Numbered from the stretch's first letter, positions 34,236 through 44,118 are shown. The stretch is 64,000 nt of DNA from Thiosocius sp942490985 (GCA_942490985.1 CALNYW010000005.1:186001-250000); one strand, 5' to 3'. Program-made: numbers and translations. The notes: generated by a model not told the origin, from the letters alone.

Positions 34236-36032
34236 TCAGGGATTAAGTGCCGGCAACCCCCGCTTACGTGATTTCCTTGACCGCCTACCCATCGCCGGCA
34301 ACGATCCAGGCCGAATCTCCCTCTTAAACAACTCCTTCCAATTATGAAAATTCTCCAGCGGTTTCTTGCCAAAGATGGCTGCATCCAGCTCCCCCAGTAG
34401 GTCGTACATCTGTTCCTCATCAGCCCGAGGATGAATCTCGACAATATACCCAGCCAACCGGTGTAGAGAGATCTGCGCCGGGATACCGAGGCGGCGCTCC
34501 GCCAGGAAGCGCAGCACCTGCAGCCAGAACTCAGGATCGGTTTCGTTGTCGGCCACGCGGACACAGTACCAAAGCCGCCAAGAACGAGGCAGGGAGTTGG
34601 CGAAGGTACGGCGTACTTGGTGCAGATGCCGGCGCGGCGAGAGCCTGTGTAGCCAGAAGATCGCCGTCTTGTGGATCGGCGCTGTCACCATCATGATGTG
34701 TTTGGCGTAGCGTTCGCCAAAGGTCTTGCTCTTTGCCCAGATCAGCGACCAGTAGAGGCCGGTGATAAAGGCGACCAGCAGCAGCGGCAGCCATAGGTAC
34801 CAGCGGAAGCCTTTGTCGACCTGGACCGTGCCGTCGGCATTGAGCTGCGTCGTCCGGTGTTCGTTTTCGCCCAGCATGCGCATCGGCAGCAGCGAACTCT
34901 CCGCCTGGGAATTTTTTAGATTCCACCACTGCACCTGGATCGAGGGAAGGAACAGCTGTTCATCCTTACCGGGTAGCAGGGTGTAGTGTTCGGTGCGTTT
35001 GCCATAGAGCTTACCGTCGGCCTTCAGCTTGCCTTCGTTTTCGGTCTTTTCCCGGTAGACGCGCAGACCGGCCGACTTGAGCTGCTTTTCAAAGGTGGGC
35101 AACTGGGCGCCGGTGAAACCGATGACAGACATCTCCATGGTCAGGGAGGCGGGTTCGCCTTGCATCAGCGCCTCTTCGTTGGACAGCCTGGCGTTGAGGC
35201 TAAGGCTCTCCAGTGGCAGCCAGGGCTGTATGCCTGGCTCGGGTGGCGCGACCTCGAACTGCAGGGTTTGCGGCAGGCGCAGATCGAATTCACGATGTGC
35301 GGCTGTCTTTCCGCTGGCGCTCAAATCGTTCAGCGTGAAGCTGCCCGCCCGCAGGGGGATGACCAGGTACTGCTCCCTGGTGACGATTTCACGATTGGCT
35401 TCTTTTCCCCTGACGCTGGCGGTGCGTTTGCCCAGGGATTTGATGATGAAGGCATCGTTTTGCGGCAGGGTGACATCCAGTGTGGCGAGATTGACGCCGC
35501 TGATCACCTCCAGTGTCAGCACCAGATTTTGATAGACATAGGCCTTGTCGGCGCTGATTTCCGCTTCCAGCCTGACCTTTTTGTCGCCATATTGCTGCTG
35601 GCCGGGGTAGCCGTATTGCGGTTGGCCGGAATAGCCGTATTGCGGCTGTGCCGGCTCGCCATACCGGGGTTGCGGGTAGCCGAATTGCGGCTGAGGCTGG
35701 CCGTATTGCGGTGGCGCCGGCCGTCCTTGTTGGGGCCGCCAGCCATACGGTTGCTGAGAGGGTTGACCATATTGGGGTTGTCCGGGGAGGCCGAAGCTCC
35801 TCTGGTCCGGGTTGTACTGCCGCGGTACTTCGGATGGCCGGAACTCGGCGGGGTCGACGCCATGAGCCGGCTGGAGCATGTTCAGCAAAAGGATGAAAAC
35901 GACGGCTCCCTCCCTGCCCCTCGACTTTGGCGTCCTGCCTCGCCCTGCCGCCTCCATTCTCGGAGACGCCCTCCCACATGGGGGAGGAGATTGGTTGGCG
36001 CGAAAACTCAGGCAACGTTTAGTGCTTACCAT
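34236..36032 (-). CDS. batD: BatD-like membrane protein with a PQYG repeat region
   Basis: 598 residues from the ATG at 36032, which overlaps the end of the TPR gene; a start at 35957 would place the signal peptide (GAVVFILLLNMLQPAHG) nearer the N-terminus. Residues about 80-150 hold repeats of the PQYG type (QPQYGQP, PAPPQYGQPQPQFGYPQPRYG, GQPQYGYPGQQQYG). The region from about 150 on matches BatD: VRLEAEISADKAYVYQNLVLTLEV, FTGAQLPTFEKQLKSAGLRVYREKTENEG and YTLLPGKDEQLFLPSIQVQWWN, followed by a membrane helix (YLWLPLLLVAFITGLYWSLIW) and a cytoplasmic tail. It is the last gene of the moxR-Bat operon. Confidence 0.85.
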   Translation of the reverse strand: MVSTKRCLSFRANQSPPPCGRASPRMEAAGRGRTPKSRGREGAVVFILLLNMLQPAHGVDPAEFRPSEVPRQYNPDQRSFGLPGQPQYGQPSQQPYGWRPQQGRPAPPQYGQPQPQFGYPQPRYGEPAQPQYGYSGQPQYGYPGQQQYGDKKVRLEAEISADKAYVYQNLVLTLEVISGVNLATLDVTLPQNDAFIIKSLGKRTASVRGKEANREIVTREQYLVIPLRAGSFTLNDLSASGKTAAHREFDLRLPQTLQFEVAPPEPGIQPWLPLESLSLNARLSNEEALMQGEPASLTMEMSVIGFTGAQLPTFEKQLKSAGLRVYREKTENEGKLKADGKLYGKRTEHYTLLPGKDEQLFLPSIQVQWWNLKNSQAESSLLPMRMLGENEHRTTQLNADGTVQVDKGFRWYLWLPLLLVAFITGLYWSLIWAKSKTFGERYAKHIMMVTAPIHKTAIFWLHRLSPRRHLHQVRRTFANSLPRSWRLWYCVRVADNETDPEFWLQVLRFLAERRLGIPAQISLHRLAGYIVEIHPRADEEQMYDLLGELDAAIFGKKPLENFHNWKELFKREIRPGSLPAMGRRSRKSRKRGLPALNP

Positions 36033-37531
36033 GGTCTCGGCTCGTAGAGTGGGCGGCTGGGCATCTCCTGTCGTCGGCGATGCTCTTCCAAAATGAACTG
36101 GTTGCGTAGCAGGTTGGCGGGATCACCCTCGATGGAGTCGAGCCACTGTTGCGTCAGGATCATGACGTCCTTGGCGGGTCCGGCACCGGCCTGCTCCGCG
36201 TTTTTCTGAGGTTCCTCGGCCGCGGGATCGGCTTCAGGGCCCTTCTGATCGAAATCGAGCACCGCCTCGACCTCTTTGCCCGGCTCTTTCATCGGGTCGG
36301 GTTCATCCAGGCTGTCTGGGGCCGACGGCTTGGTCTTGTCCTGGCGCTCGTCGGCCTGCTGCGACTTCTCGTTCTCCTGGTCTTTCCCGCCGTCGGCCTC
36401 TTCCTGCTGTTGTTCGGTCTTGTCGCTGCCTTCATCCGGTTGCTGCTGGTCGAATTCCTCTTCGCCCGCTCCCTCTTCCCGCTGCTCTTTGTCTCCCTGC
36501 TCCTTGTCCTGTTGTTGTTCCTTCTCTTCCTGGCCCTCGGCCGTTTCCTTCAGCTCTTTATCACCCGACTCGCTGTCGTGACTGTCGTGCTTCTCTGCGG
36601 TGTCACCGCGCTTCTCTTCTTCCGACTGCTGTTCTGATTCGCCATTTTTCTCCGGCTCATCGGTTCGGCGGCCTTCCTGTTCCTGCTCTTCCTTCTGCTC
36701 GCTGCCGGATTGCTGCTGTTCCTGCTGCTGGCTGTCGTCCTGCTGTTCCTCCTCCTGCTGTTGCTCGCCGGAATCCTGTTGTTCCGACGCTTTCTGTTGC
36801 CCGGATTCCTGCTGCTGTTCCGACGCCTTCTGCTCCTCGGATTCCTGTTGCTGCTCTGACGCTTCTTGCTGTTCGGACTGCTGCTGTTCCGACGCCTTCT
36901 GCTCCTCGGATTCCTGCTGCTGCTCTGACGCTTCTTGCTGTTCGGACTGCTGCTGTTCCGACGCCTTCTGCTCCTCGGATTCCTGCTGCTGCTCTGACGC
37001 TTCTTGCTGTTCGGACTGCTGCTGCTCTTCCTGCTGTTTCTCTTCTTCTTCCTTTTCCTGCTCGGCCTGTTCCTGCTGTTTCTTCTCCTGTTCCCGTTCC
37101 CTCTTCTTTTCCTCTTCCTTCCGCTGCTTCTTTTCCTCCTCCACCTGGGCGTCGGCTTGCGTCGCCTTCGCCAGGGCCAGGTTGAAACGGGCATCCCGGT
37201 GATTCGGGTCTACCTCCAGTGCCTTTTCGTAGGCACTGATCGCCTGGTCGTATTCACCCAGGCGGAAATGGGCATTACCCTGGTTGTGCTTGGCCTTGGA
37301 TGCCACCTCTTCCCGTTCGACCCGGGAGAAGGATTCAGCCGCGGCACGATATTCACCCTGACGGTATTGCGCCACCCCACGGCGGTAGTCGTCGCCAAAC
37401 TTCTTTGCGGCGGCGGCATAGTCACCCTGTTCAAACAACCGGGCCGCCTCCTGCTCCTGGTTTTCGAACCATCCGGCGTGGGCCGCTGTGGTGAACAACA
37501 GGCTGATGATGGCGGTATGAAGGATTCTCAT
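36026..37531 (-). CDS. TPR protein with long Q/E/S-rich tail (BatC-like)
   Basis: 501 residues. A signal peptide (ILHTAIISLLFTTAAHAG) is followed by TPR repeats to about residue 120 (EAARLFEQGDYAAAAKKFG, VAQYRQGEYRAAAESF, GNAHFRLGEYDQAISAYEKALEVDP). Residues about 130-420 are low complexity, dominated by Gln, Glu and Ser, with a 23-residue unit (EQQQSEQQEASEQQQESEEQ KAS) repeated about three times. The C-terminus resumes ordinary sequence (WLDSIEGDPANLLRNQFILEEHRRR). It overlaps batB at its start (37528-37531) and batD at its end. The tail is unusually long for a BatC-type TPR protein. Confidence 0.85.
   Translation of the reverse strand: MRILHTAIISLLFTTAAHAGWFENQEQEAARLFEQGDYAAAAKKFGDDYRRGVAQYRQGEYRAAAESFSRVEREEVASKAKHNQGNAHFRLGEYDQAISAYEKALEVDPNHRDARFNLALAKATQADAQVEEEKKQRKEEEKKREREQEKKQQEQAEQEKEEEEKQQEEQQQSEQQEASEQQQESEEQKASEQQQSEQQEASEQQQESEEQKASEQQQSEQQEASEQQQESEEQKASEQQQESGQQKASEQQDSGEQQQEEEQQDDSQQQEQQQSGSEQKEEQEQEGRRTDEPEKNGESEQQSEEEKRGDTAEKHDSHDSESGDKELKETAEGQEEKEQQQDKEQGDKEQREEGAGEEEFDQQQPDEGSDKTEQQQEEADGGKDQENEKSQQADERQDKTKPSAPDSLDEPDPMKEPGKEVEAVLDFDQKGPEADPAAEEPQKNAEQAGAGPAKDVMILTQQWLDSIEGDPANLLRNQFILEEHRRRQEMPSRPLYEPRPW
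36820..37025. repeat. In-frame 69-bp tandem repeat in the TPR gene
   Basis: About three copies of a 69-bp unit, each encoding 23 Gln/Glu/Ser-rich residues, are nearly identical at DNA level, which indicates recent expansion. Copy number is likely to vary between strains by slippage. Confidence 0.75.
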
Positions 37532-38565
37532 TGGCCACCGACTTTGCGCTGTCCGGAGGGCATGCTCACCCAGCGATAACCGGGCAGCAGGACGATCATC
37601 ACCAGCGCAACCAGCCCGTAGAATCGGTCATTCCAGACCCGGGTCTTTTCCTCGGCCTCCTTGGCGGCTGGGGAGTGGCGTTTGACGATGGCGAGGATCG
37701 CGTGGGTGTCGGCGTCGTTGAAATCGGCATTGACATAGATGCCGTTACCTTTCTCCGCAATCTTCTTCAGGCTGGCTTCGTCCAGCCGAGTGAGGATCTC
37801 GCCGCCGCTGCGTTCGCGCAGGGCGCGGCCTTCGCTGGTCAGAACTGCACCGCCCTGCTTAGTACCGATACCCATCACATGAACCTTGATGTCCTGCCGG
37901 GTCAATTGTTGCAGCAGGTCTTCATGGGCTTGGTCGCCGAAGTCGCCGTCGGTTATCACCAGCACGTGCTTGCCGCTCGCATGCGGTTGGCCGGAGAAGA
38001 GGTTCTTGGCACGGATCAGCGCCTCGGTCAGGCGACTGCCCTTCAGCTCGGTCAGGTCGGAGGTCAGGGCCGGCAGCAGGGCATGCAGGCTTTGAGTGTC
38101 CTCGGTCAACGGCGCGACTACATGGGCCAGGGTGGCGAAGGCCACCAGGCCGATGCGGGCGTTGCGATTCTCTCTGATGATGTCGACGATCTCCTGACGG
38201 GCCCGGGTCAGGCGGTTGGGGCTGACGTCGCTGGTATTCATCGACTGGGAGATATCGAGCAGGATCAGCAGGTCGTTGCCCGGTCGGAACAGATGGATGT
38301 CGGTGTAATCCCAGCGCGGTCCTGCCATGGCGCAGGCAAGCAGGCTCCACAAGGCAGCCCAGCGAAGAAAGTGTCTGCGCTGTTGGGCCGACACGACCTC
38401 GCGTATGCCCAGCAGAAACGGCAACAGATGGGCATCGGCGTAGTTGCGGTAGCGGTCGGTGTCGTGGCGCGGGGAGGTAAGGCGCAGCCACAGGTAGACC
38501 ACTGCCGGGACCAGCAGGATCAGCAGCCACAGAGGTTGATCGAAGTGGAAGCCACCGTCGTTCAT
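37528..38565 (-). CDS. batB: von Willebrand factor A domain membrane protein (BatB-like)
   Basis: 345 residues. An N-terminal helix (LWLLILLVPAVVYLWLRL) and a second near residue 70 anchor the protein. The VWA domain carries a MIDAS metal site (DISQSMNTSD, D-x-S-x-S) near residue 97, with TDGDFGD further on. A C-terminal helix (FYGLVALVMIVLLPGYRWV) follows. It overlaps batA and the TPR gene by 4 bp each, so translation is coupled. Bat proteins are thought to work with the MoxR ATPase in envelope complex assembly or stress tolerance. Confidence 0.9.
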   Translation of the reverse strand: MNDGGFHFDQPLWLLILLVPAVVYLWLRLTSPRHDTDRYRNYADAHLLPFLLGIREVVSAQQRRHFLRWAALWSLLACAMAGPRWDYTDIHLFRPGNDLLILLDISQSMNTSDVSPNRLTRARQEIVDIIRENRNARIGLVAFATLAHVVAPLTEDTQSLHALLPALTSDLTELKGSRLTEALIRAKNLFSGQPHASGKHVLVITDGDFGDQAHEDLLQQLTRQDIKVHVMGIGTKQGGAVLTSEGRALRERSGGEILTRLDEASLKKIAEKGNGIYVNADFNDADTHAILAIVKRHSPAAKEAEEKTRVWNDRFYGLVALVMIVLLPGYRWVSMPSGQRKVGGQ

Positions 38566-39620
38566 CCCTGTTGCCCCTTGTTCAGAATTCGCGCCCTGCC
38601 CTCGGGAAACATGCCCATCAGCAGCAACGCCACCAGGGCACCGGACAGCGGCCAGCGAAACAGCGGATGGGGGATCATCATGGTGCGTAAGTCGGCCTGG
38701 GTCTTTTCCAGTTCATCGATGCGCTGGTAGATCTCCTCCAGGACATGGGTGTTGGAGGCGCGGAAGTAGGCGCCGCCGGTCAAGCCCGCGATCTGCTGCA
38801 ATACTTCTTCGTCCATCGTGAGGTCGTCACGGGTGGTGAGCTGGCCTTTCTCGTAGATCTGCACACGCTTTTGGGTGCTACCGACGCCGATGGTGTAGAT
38901 GCGCACCCCTTCGTGGGCCGCCAGCCGCGCCGCCTCGCGCGGAGGGATCAGGCCGGCGTTGCTGTCGCCATCGGTGACCAGAATCAGTACCCGCGATCCT
39001 TCCGGACGCTCACGCAGCTTCTTCACGCCCAGGCCGATGGCGTCGCCCATGGCGGTGCCCTGGCCGGCGATGTTGGCGGTCAGATTTTGCAGTTGGGTGC
39101 TTACTGCCTTCAAGTCGTAGGTCAGCGGCGAGAGCACATAGGCCATGCTGCCGTAGACAACCAGTCCGACGCGGTCGCCGCTACGGTTCTTGATGAAGCT
39201 GTCGAGAACACCTTTCAACACCGCCATGCGGGTTACCTGGCGACCCTGCACGGCAAAGTCCATCGCCTCCATGGAGTGGGAGGCATCCACCGCCAGCATA
39301 AGATCGTAGCCCAGTGCCTGGGTCTCGGTGTAGGGTTCCAGCCACTGGGGGCGCATCATTGTCAGCGTGAGAAAGAGCCACAACAGCGCCTGCAGCAGGC
39401 TGCTGAATCGGGTGGCGAAAGTGCCGCTGCTGGCCTTGCTCTTGAAGCAGTCCTGCAGGTTCTCGATGGCCGGATGCAGCAGGGTATCGGTCTCGACTTC
39501 GTCCGCCTCGTCATGGTTCGAGGAGGTCGATTTCACCCAGAAAAGGCGAACCAGCAAGGGCACGACAATCAGCAGCGCCATATAGGGCCAGGCGAACGCG
39601 AAGTTACCGAAATCAGGCAT
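38562..39620 (-). CDS. batA: von Willebrand factor A domain membrane protein (BatA-like)
   Basis: 352 residues. N-terminal helix (WPYMALLIVVPLLVRLFWV), a second near residue 65, then a VWA domain with MIDAS motif DASHSMEAMD and DGDSNAGLIPPREAA. The C-terminal helix (PLSGALVALLLMGMFP) completes the usual Bat topology. It overlaps the DUF4381 gene by 8 bp and batB by 4 bp. It is the paralogue of the following VWA gene, as is standard in these operons. Confidence 0.9.
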   Translation of the reverse strand: MPDFGNFAFAWPYMALLIVVPLLVRLFWVKSTSSNHDEADEVETDTLLHPAIENLQDCFKSKASSGTFATRFSSLLQALLWLFLTLTMMRPQWLEPYTETQALGYDLMLAVDASHSMEAMDFAVQGRQVTRMAVLKGVLDSFIKNRSGDRVGLVVYGSMAYVLSPLTYDLKAVSTQLQNLTANIAGQGTAMGDAIGLGVKKLRERPEGSRVLILVTDGDSNAGLIPPREAARLAAHEGVRIYTIGVGSTQKRVQIYEKGQLTTRDDLTMDEEVLQQIAGLTGGAYFRASNTHVLEEIYQRIDELEKTQADLRTMMIPHPLFRWPLSGALVALLLMGMFPEGRARILNKGQQG

Positions 39621-40113
39621 CCGCCTTCCCCCGGCATGCCGACTCGGTCCAGAGGTGGGCCGCCTTGATCATCTGCTCGAACTCTGGACGGTGGTCGTCT
39701 TCCATGGGTGGGGCATAGACCAGTTCCTGCAACGACTCGCCGTGTTCGTTCCAGTCGAAGGAACCGGGATCGTTCTCAGTCAGCCACGCCAACCACGCCT
39801 TGCCGGAGAGGCCGGCGCAGGTCTCACGGCCGCAACGGGCCACGGCAATACGGCGGATCAACTCGGAGAACTCGGCGGCCAGGGTCTTCTGATCGGCGAT
39901 GTCGAGGCGCTTACGTAATGTATTCAGTTGCCGGCGGGCATCGCGGCGCCACGGGGCACGCGGACGCCGATACCAGGCGAGCAGTGTCTTCCAGTTCCGC
40001 TTGATCAGGTAGAACAGCAGGATCAGGGCGATGGCAAGTACCCACCAGCCCGGACCGGGCGGGAACCAGCCGACCGAATCGATGCCGTTAATGTCGCGCA
40101 GGGCGGTGTTCAC
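39613..40113 (-). CDS. DUF4381 membrane protein of the MoxR-Bat operon
   Basis: 166 residues. One membrane helix near residues 23-40 (GWWVLAIALILLFYLI) is followed by a basic region and a cytoplasmic helical domain (LNTLRKRLDIADQKTLAAEFSELIRRIAVARCG, GKAWLAWLTEND). This matches DUF4381, which occurs between DUF58 and VWA genes. It overlaps both neighbours. Function is unknown beyond operon membership. Confidence 0.88.
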   Translation of the reverse strand: MNTALRDINGIDSVGWFPPGPGWWVLAIALILLFYLIKRNWKTLLAWYRRPRAPWRRDARRQLNTLRKRLDIADQKTLAAEFSELIRRIAVARCGRETCAGLSGKAWLAWLTENDPGSFDWNEHGESLQELVYAPPMEDDHRPEFEQMIKAAHLWTESACRGKADA

Positions 40114-41030
40114 AGGTAACTCCTTGAACGAGCCCGCATCTCCAGGCCTTCCATCAACGAGCGGTGCACCTCCTTGTCGGTTTGCACCGGGATTACAGCG
40201 ATCCGTAGTTTATTGGCCATGCGGATCAGCGACTGTCTCCTGTCCTCCCAGTTCTTCGAATAGGCCTTTCGCCCCTGCTCGTTGTCGGTATCCACTTCGA
40301 TCATGTGGCCGTCCGGTGCGCGGAACAGGGTGCGCCCCATGGAGGGCAGATTCTTCTCGGCGGGATCGTCAACCGGGATTAGCACCACCGAATGACGCTG
40401 GCTCAATTGCCCCAGCCCCTTGTAGAGGTTATCCACGTTGCGGTTGAAGTCGGCGATGACGAAGATCAGTGCGCCAGTGCCGGCGCCGCGGTCGGCGCGT
40501 CGCAATACCTGGTCGAGGCAGTCGACCCCAGACTGGGTGTCGTTGGCGGGCTCGGATAGTCCCTTGAGGGTCTGCCACAGGGCGCGGCGGCCCTTGGTGG
40601 GTCTGTAGTATTGCGGCCCGGTTTCGGCATCGCCAAACAGGACGCCGCCGACGCGGTCGTTGAGGCTGTTGGCGGCCCATCCGAGCAGGGCGGCGGCACG
40701 AGCCGCCTGGATGAACTTGAAGGTACCGCGGGTGCCAAAGTGCATGTGCGGACCCTTGTCGACACAAAGCACCACGCTGCGTTCACGCTCCTCCCGGTAG
40801 ACCTTCAGGTGGGGCTGGTTGGTGCGAGCGGTGACCTTCCAATCCATGTTACGGATGTCGTCACCCTCGTAGTACTGGCGCACCTCCTCGAAATTGAGGC
40901 CCTGGCCGCGGAATACCGAGGCATAGATTCCGTGGAAGGATGAGTTGACCAAGTGGTGCGACGCCAGTCCCAGGGTATGGGCCTGATGCTGCAACTCGAT
41001 CAGATCGTCAAGACGCGGTTTTTTCGCCAA
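40110..41030 (-). CDS. DUF58 protein of the MoxR-Bat operon
   Basis: 306 residues. The family hallmark SVFRGQGLNFEEVRQYYEGDDIRNMDWKVTARTNQPHLKVYREERE is present near residues 35-80, followed by a VWA-like fold (VVLCVDKGPHM). Soluble. DUF58 proteins always accompany MoxR ATPases and are thought to be part of the same chaperone-like complex. It starts 51 bp after moxR. Confidence 0.92.
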   Translation of the reverse strand: MAKKPRLDDLIELQHQAHTLGLASHHLVNSSFHGIYASVFRGQGLNFEEVRQYYEGDDIRNMDWKVTARTNQPHLKVYREERERSVVLCVDKGPHMHFGTRGTFKFIQAARAAALLGWAANSLNDRVGGVLFGDAETGPQYYRPTKGRRALWQTLKGLSEPANDTQSGVDCLDQVLRRADRGAGTGALIFVIADFNRNVDNLYKGLGQLSQRHSVVLIPVDDPAEKNLPSMGRTLFRAPDGHMIEVDTDNEQGRKAYSKNWEDRRQSLIRMANKLRIAVIPVQTDKEVHRSLMEGLEMRARSRSYL

Positions 41031-41081
41031 TTGCGTACACCATGCTGAACGCCAGGCCCAGAAGAGTTGGGGGGTTCCATC

Positions 41082-42041
<960 letters not shown>

Positions 42042-42071
42042 GGAACGTCCGGCTTGGTGGTGAAATTGCAT

Positions 42072-42530
42072 TCTATAGACCTTACAGCTAGCCCGGCTAT
42101 CGGCGAAGCGTTGCGTCGACGCCGATAGGCGCTGGCTGCCGAGCCTATTTGCCGGGCGCCGCCCTTCCGTTGCCTGGAGGCGTTCCTACAAACTTATGAT
42201 GTCCTCCTGTTTGGCCGCGGTGCTGATGACTGCCCGGGGATTCTGACGCCCCCCGCCCGGTGACTGATGCCTGCAGCTGTTGATCGGCCCCGCAATCTGA
42301 CCCACCTGAGTGGGCAATTTGCGTCGGGTTTTGGGCCACGTGAAACCGCCGTAGCCGCTGATAACTGCTTCGTCTGCAGTTCAGGCACTGCCCACGGGGC
42401 GTACTTTTCGAGCCTTTGCGTTACCACGGACAATCGAGCCTACGGCATCACCCCAACTCATCACTCGGGCGCTCAACGAGATGGGCGTCCACATCTGCGC
42501 TCTGATGAACAACGCCGACCACCTCGATGC
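42072..42530. other. Intergenic segment upstream of moxR
   Basis: No intact gene. A plus-strand frame from about 42352 runs into the repeat at 42531 (LITRALNEMGVHICALMNNADHLDAVD) and has protein-like composition but no start codon, so it may be the cut-off end of a lost gene. It is not identifiable. Confidence 0.3.
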
Positions 42531-42667
42531 TGTCGATTTGCATTGAAAGATGACCCGCCGGAACGACAGCGAGTGCCCGTGTGACGGGTGTTTTCTGATC
42601 CTGGTCTGGGTCAGCAATTCGATAAAAATGTGCGAAGCACTGGATCAATCGAGCGTGCAAATCAACA
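42531..42667 (+). repeat. Family B IS21-like-end element, copy 1 (short form)
   Basis: 137 bp from TGTCGATTTGCATTGAAAGA to GAGCGTGCAAATCAACA. It shares TGACCCGCCGGAACGACAGC, GAGTGACGGGTGTTTTCTGA-like and TCCTGGTCTGGGTCAGCAAT TCGAT blocks with copies at 53748, 57407 and 60227, but lacks the first of the two subterminal repeats. Ends are inverted (GATTTGCA and TGCAAATC). Confidence 0.82.
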
Positions 42668-42898
42668 AAATCACCGCCCAGCAGCTCGACGCGTTGGGCA
42701 CAATTTTCCCCTGCCAGCTGCAGCCGAATGCTGGAGAGGCGGAACTCCTCACCGAACTCTTCTCCGCGCGTGGCCTCTACCACGATCCCGAGGCGATGCC
42801 ACGCCGCCGGACACTCCACTCGATCATTAGTTGATCTGACTTCCACCCGTTGTTCTGGTTACATCCTTGCAAAGGAGTGTCAAATCAAACGACCACTA
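42668..42898. other. Intergenic 231 bp, possible gene remnant
   Basis: On the minus strand an open stretch (CPAAWHRLGIVVEATRGEEF, GEEFRLSSIRLQLAGENCAQ RVELLGGD) reads like real protein but runs straight into the family B element, which has no coding meaning. It may be the head of a gene cut by the element. I do not recognise it. Confidence 0.35.
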
Positions 42899-43321
42899 TT
42901 AACGGAAGGGGTCACTAGCATATAGCTTCGGCCGTTCAGCGCATTGCTGATTCTTCTTCCATTCGACGTATTGATATATTGCTTGTTCAAACTCTGATAT
43001 CTGGCTTGTGTCGAATTCGACCATTGCTACCCAATCCGCTTCACTGATGCCTTCTTCAGTATCCAAATCTTCGGAACTGAAGTCGAATAGCAATTTTACT
43101 TCGCAAGCCTCATTCAAAAACATGTAAGCGTCGCGATCATGCCGGCGCCCAGCTTTGTCCCAGGCTTGCTCGTATATTTCTTGCCAATCAGCCGCCGCAA
43201 ATTTAATCCAGGTTGTCCCGCCAAGGGTCCGAGGTTGGTCACGTATGTATACGTTGACATCTGCAAGTGGTGTGACGATGGCTTCCAGTGGATCATAAAG
43301 CAGAGTTTCGTAGTCGATCAT
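42899..43321 (-). CDS. Unrecognised small acidic protein, second of a coupled pair
   Basis: The start at the ATG ending at 43321 (MIDYETLLYDPLEAIVTPLA) gives 140 residues. It is preceded by AAGGAGCTTGAAG, in which the stop of the upstream gene (TGA at 43324-43326) lies just before the start, so translation is coupled. The protein is acidic (FDFSSEDLDTEEGISEADW) with no membrane segment. Pairs like this are often immunity or antitoxin-like genes in accessory DNA, but nothing shows that here. Confidence 0.65.
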   Translation of the reverse strand: MIDYETLLYDPLEAIVTPLADVNVYIRDQPRTLGGTTWIKFAAADWQEIYEQAWDKAGRRHDRDAYMFLNEACEVKLLFDFSSEDLDTEEGISEADWVAMVEFDTSQISEFEQAIYQYVEWKKNQQCAERPKLYASDPFR

Positions 43322-43323
43322 CT

Positions 43324-43752
43324 TCAAGCTCCTTGGTTCAGATGTACCGCAGCTTCTTTCAGTTTTCGCTTGAACCAAGTGTGTACATCATGTGTTTTAT
43401 CTTCAATGAACAGCAACCTTGCTCGCGCCTGCTCGGTTTCTTTGTCGAAAGTTAATTCAACGCGGAAGTTTCGGTCCGGGTCCAAGCTAGTATGACGCGC
43501 GATGGGAGATACAGGTCCCTCGATCGTACGGTTACTACTCTGTTGCTTCTGCTTATCGCGCTTGAGGATGGTTTTCTGTACATTTTTCCAGTGTTCGAGG
43601 CTAACAACTATCGAGCACCATCCGCTATAATATCGGTGTTCGTATACTGTTACGCCAGCCTCCTCTATCCACTCAGCAATTTGCTCCAGTCGCCATTGGG
43701 TGTCCGGCAAATTGGGGTTTTCAAGGAGTTCAATTGTATTCATCCGATGCAT
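43324..43752 (-). CDS. Unrecognised small protein, first of a coupled pair
   Basis: The start at the ATG ending at 43752 (MHRMNTIELLENPNLPDTQW) gives 142 residues; it is preceded by AAAGGGGCTTGAAG, almost the same leader as its downstream neighbour. The sequence (LEQIAEWIEEAGVTVYEHRY, WKNVQKTILKRDKQKQQSS, FDKETEQARARLLFIEDKTH) is soluble and mixed alpha/beta. No family recognised. The shared leader, which in the downstream case includes the previous gene's stop, suggests that another gene once preceded this one. Confidence 0.65.
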   Translation of the reverse strand: MHRMNTIELLENPNLPDTQWRLEQIAEWIEEAGVTVYEHRYYSGWCSIVVSLEHWKNVQKTILKRDKQKQQSSNRTIEGPVSPIARHTSLDPDRNFRVELTFDKETEQARARLLFIEDKTHDVHTWFKRKLKEAAVHLNQGA

Positions 43753-43886
43753 CTTCAAGCCCCTTTGTACATATACTGCTAGTACCGGGGTAAGCGGCAG
43801 TTGGCGGCCGAACATTAGTTCTTTTAGAAAAGAGTCGCTTTGTTCCTAAGCGGTATGGATGCTGTTCGTTTGTTTGCGGTATGAAG

Positions 43887-44048
43887 GTTGAATTGCATCC
43901 GCAATTGACCCAGCAGTAGGCATTTGTTGGATCGACTAAGTGACCCATAGCGCTCGCCACAGAGGCTTGATGACTGGCGAGTGTTCTAATGCCAGTAAGG
44001 GTCAGTATTCAATGCCAAACCTGGATCAGAGTTCAGTGCAAATCAACA
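43887..44048 (+). repeat. Family C IS21-like-end element, copy 1
   Basis: About 162 bp. The left end is GTTGAATTGCATCCGCAATTGACCC, the right end AGGGTCAGTATTCAATGCC, AAACCTGGATCAG and AGTTCAGTGCAAATCAACA. The right end, read on the minus strand, equals the left end of family B (TGTTGATTTGCACTGAA...CTGACCC), so these families share a common terminus. The related copy is at 54935-55097. Confidence 0.75.
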
Positions 44049-44118
44049 CATCAAGATGGACCGGATATCGCGCAATACGCCCCAACTATCGTGCGCCTGC
44101 GCGACGGTGTTATCGAGA

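Noticed and set aside
36820..37025. Regular tandem array that could suggest a CRISPR
   Set aside because: The units are contiguous, 69 bp, without spacers, and in frame with a protein-coding gene.
36600..37200. Plus-strand frame rich in Cys and Ser (CCSSDSCCCSDA...)
   Set aside because: It is the reverse complement of the Q/E/S repeat coding region of the TPR gene; the apparent cysteine-rich protein is a shadow.
42448..42846. 132-codon minus-strand frame
   Set aside because: It runs through the family B repeat, which appears with the same sequence in other frames elsewhere; at most its first 60 codons may be a gene remnant.
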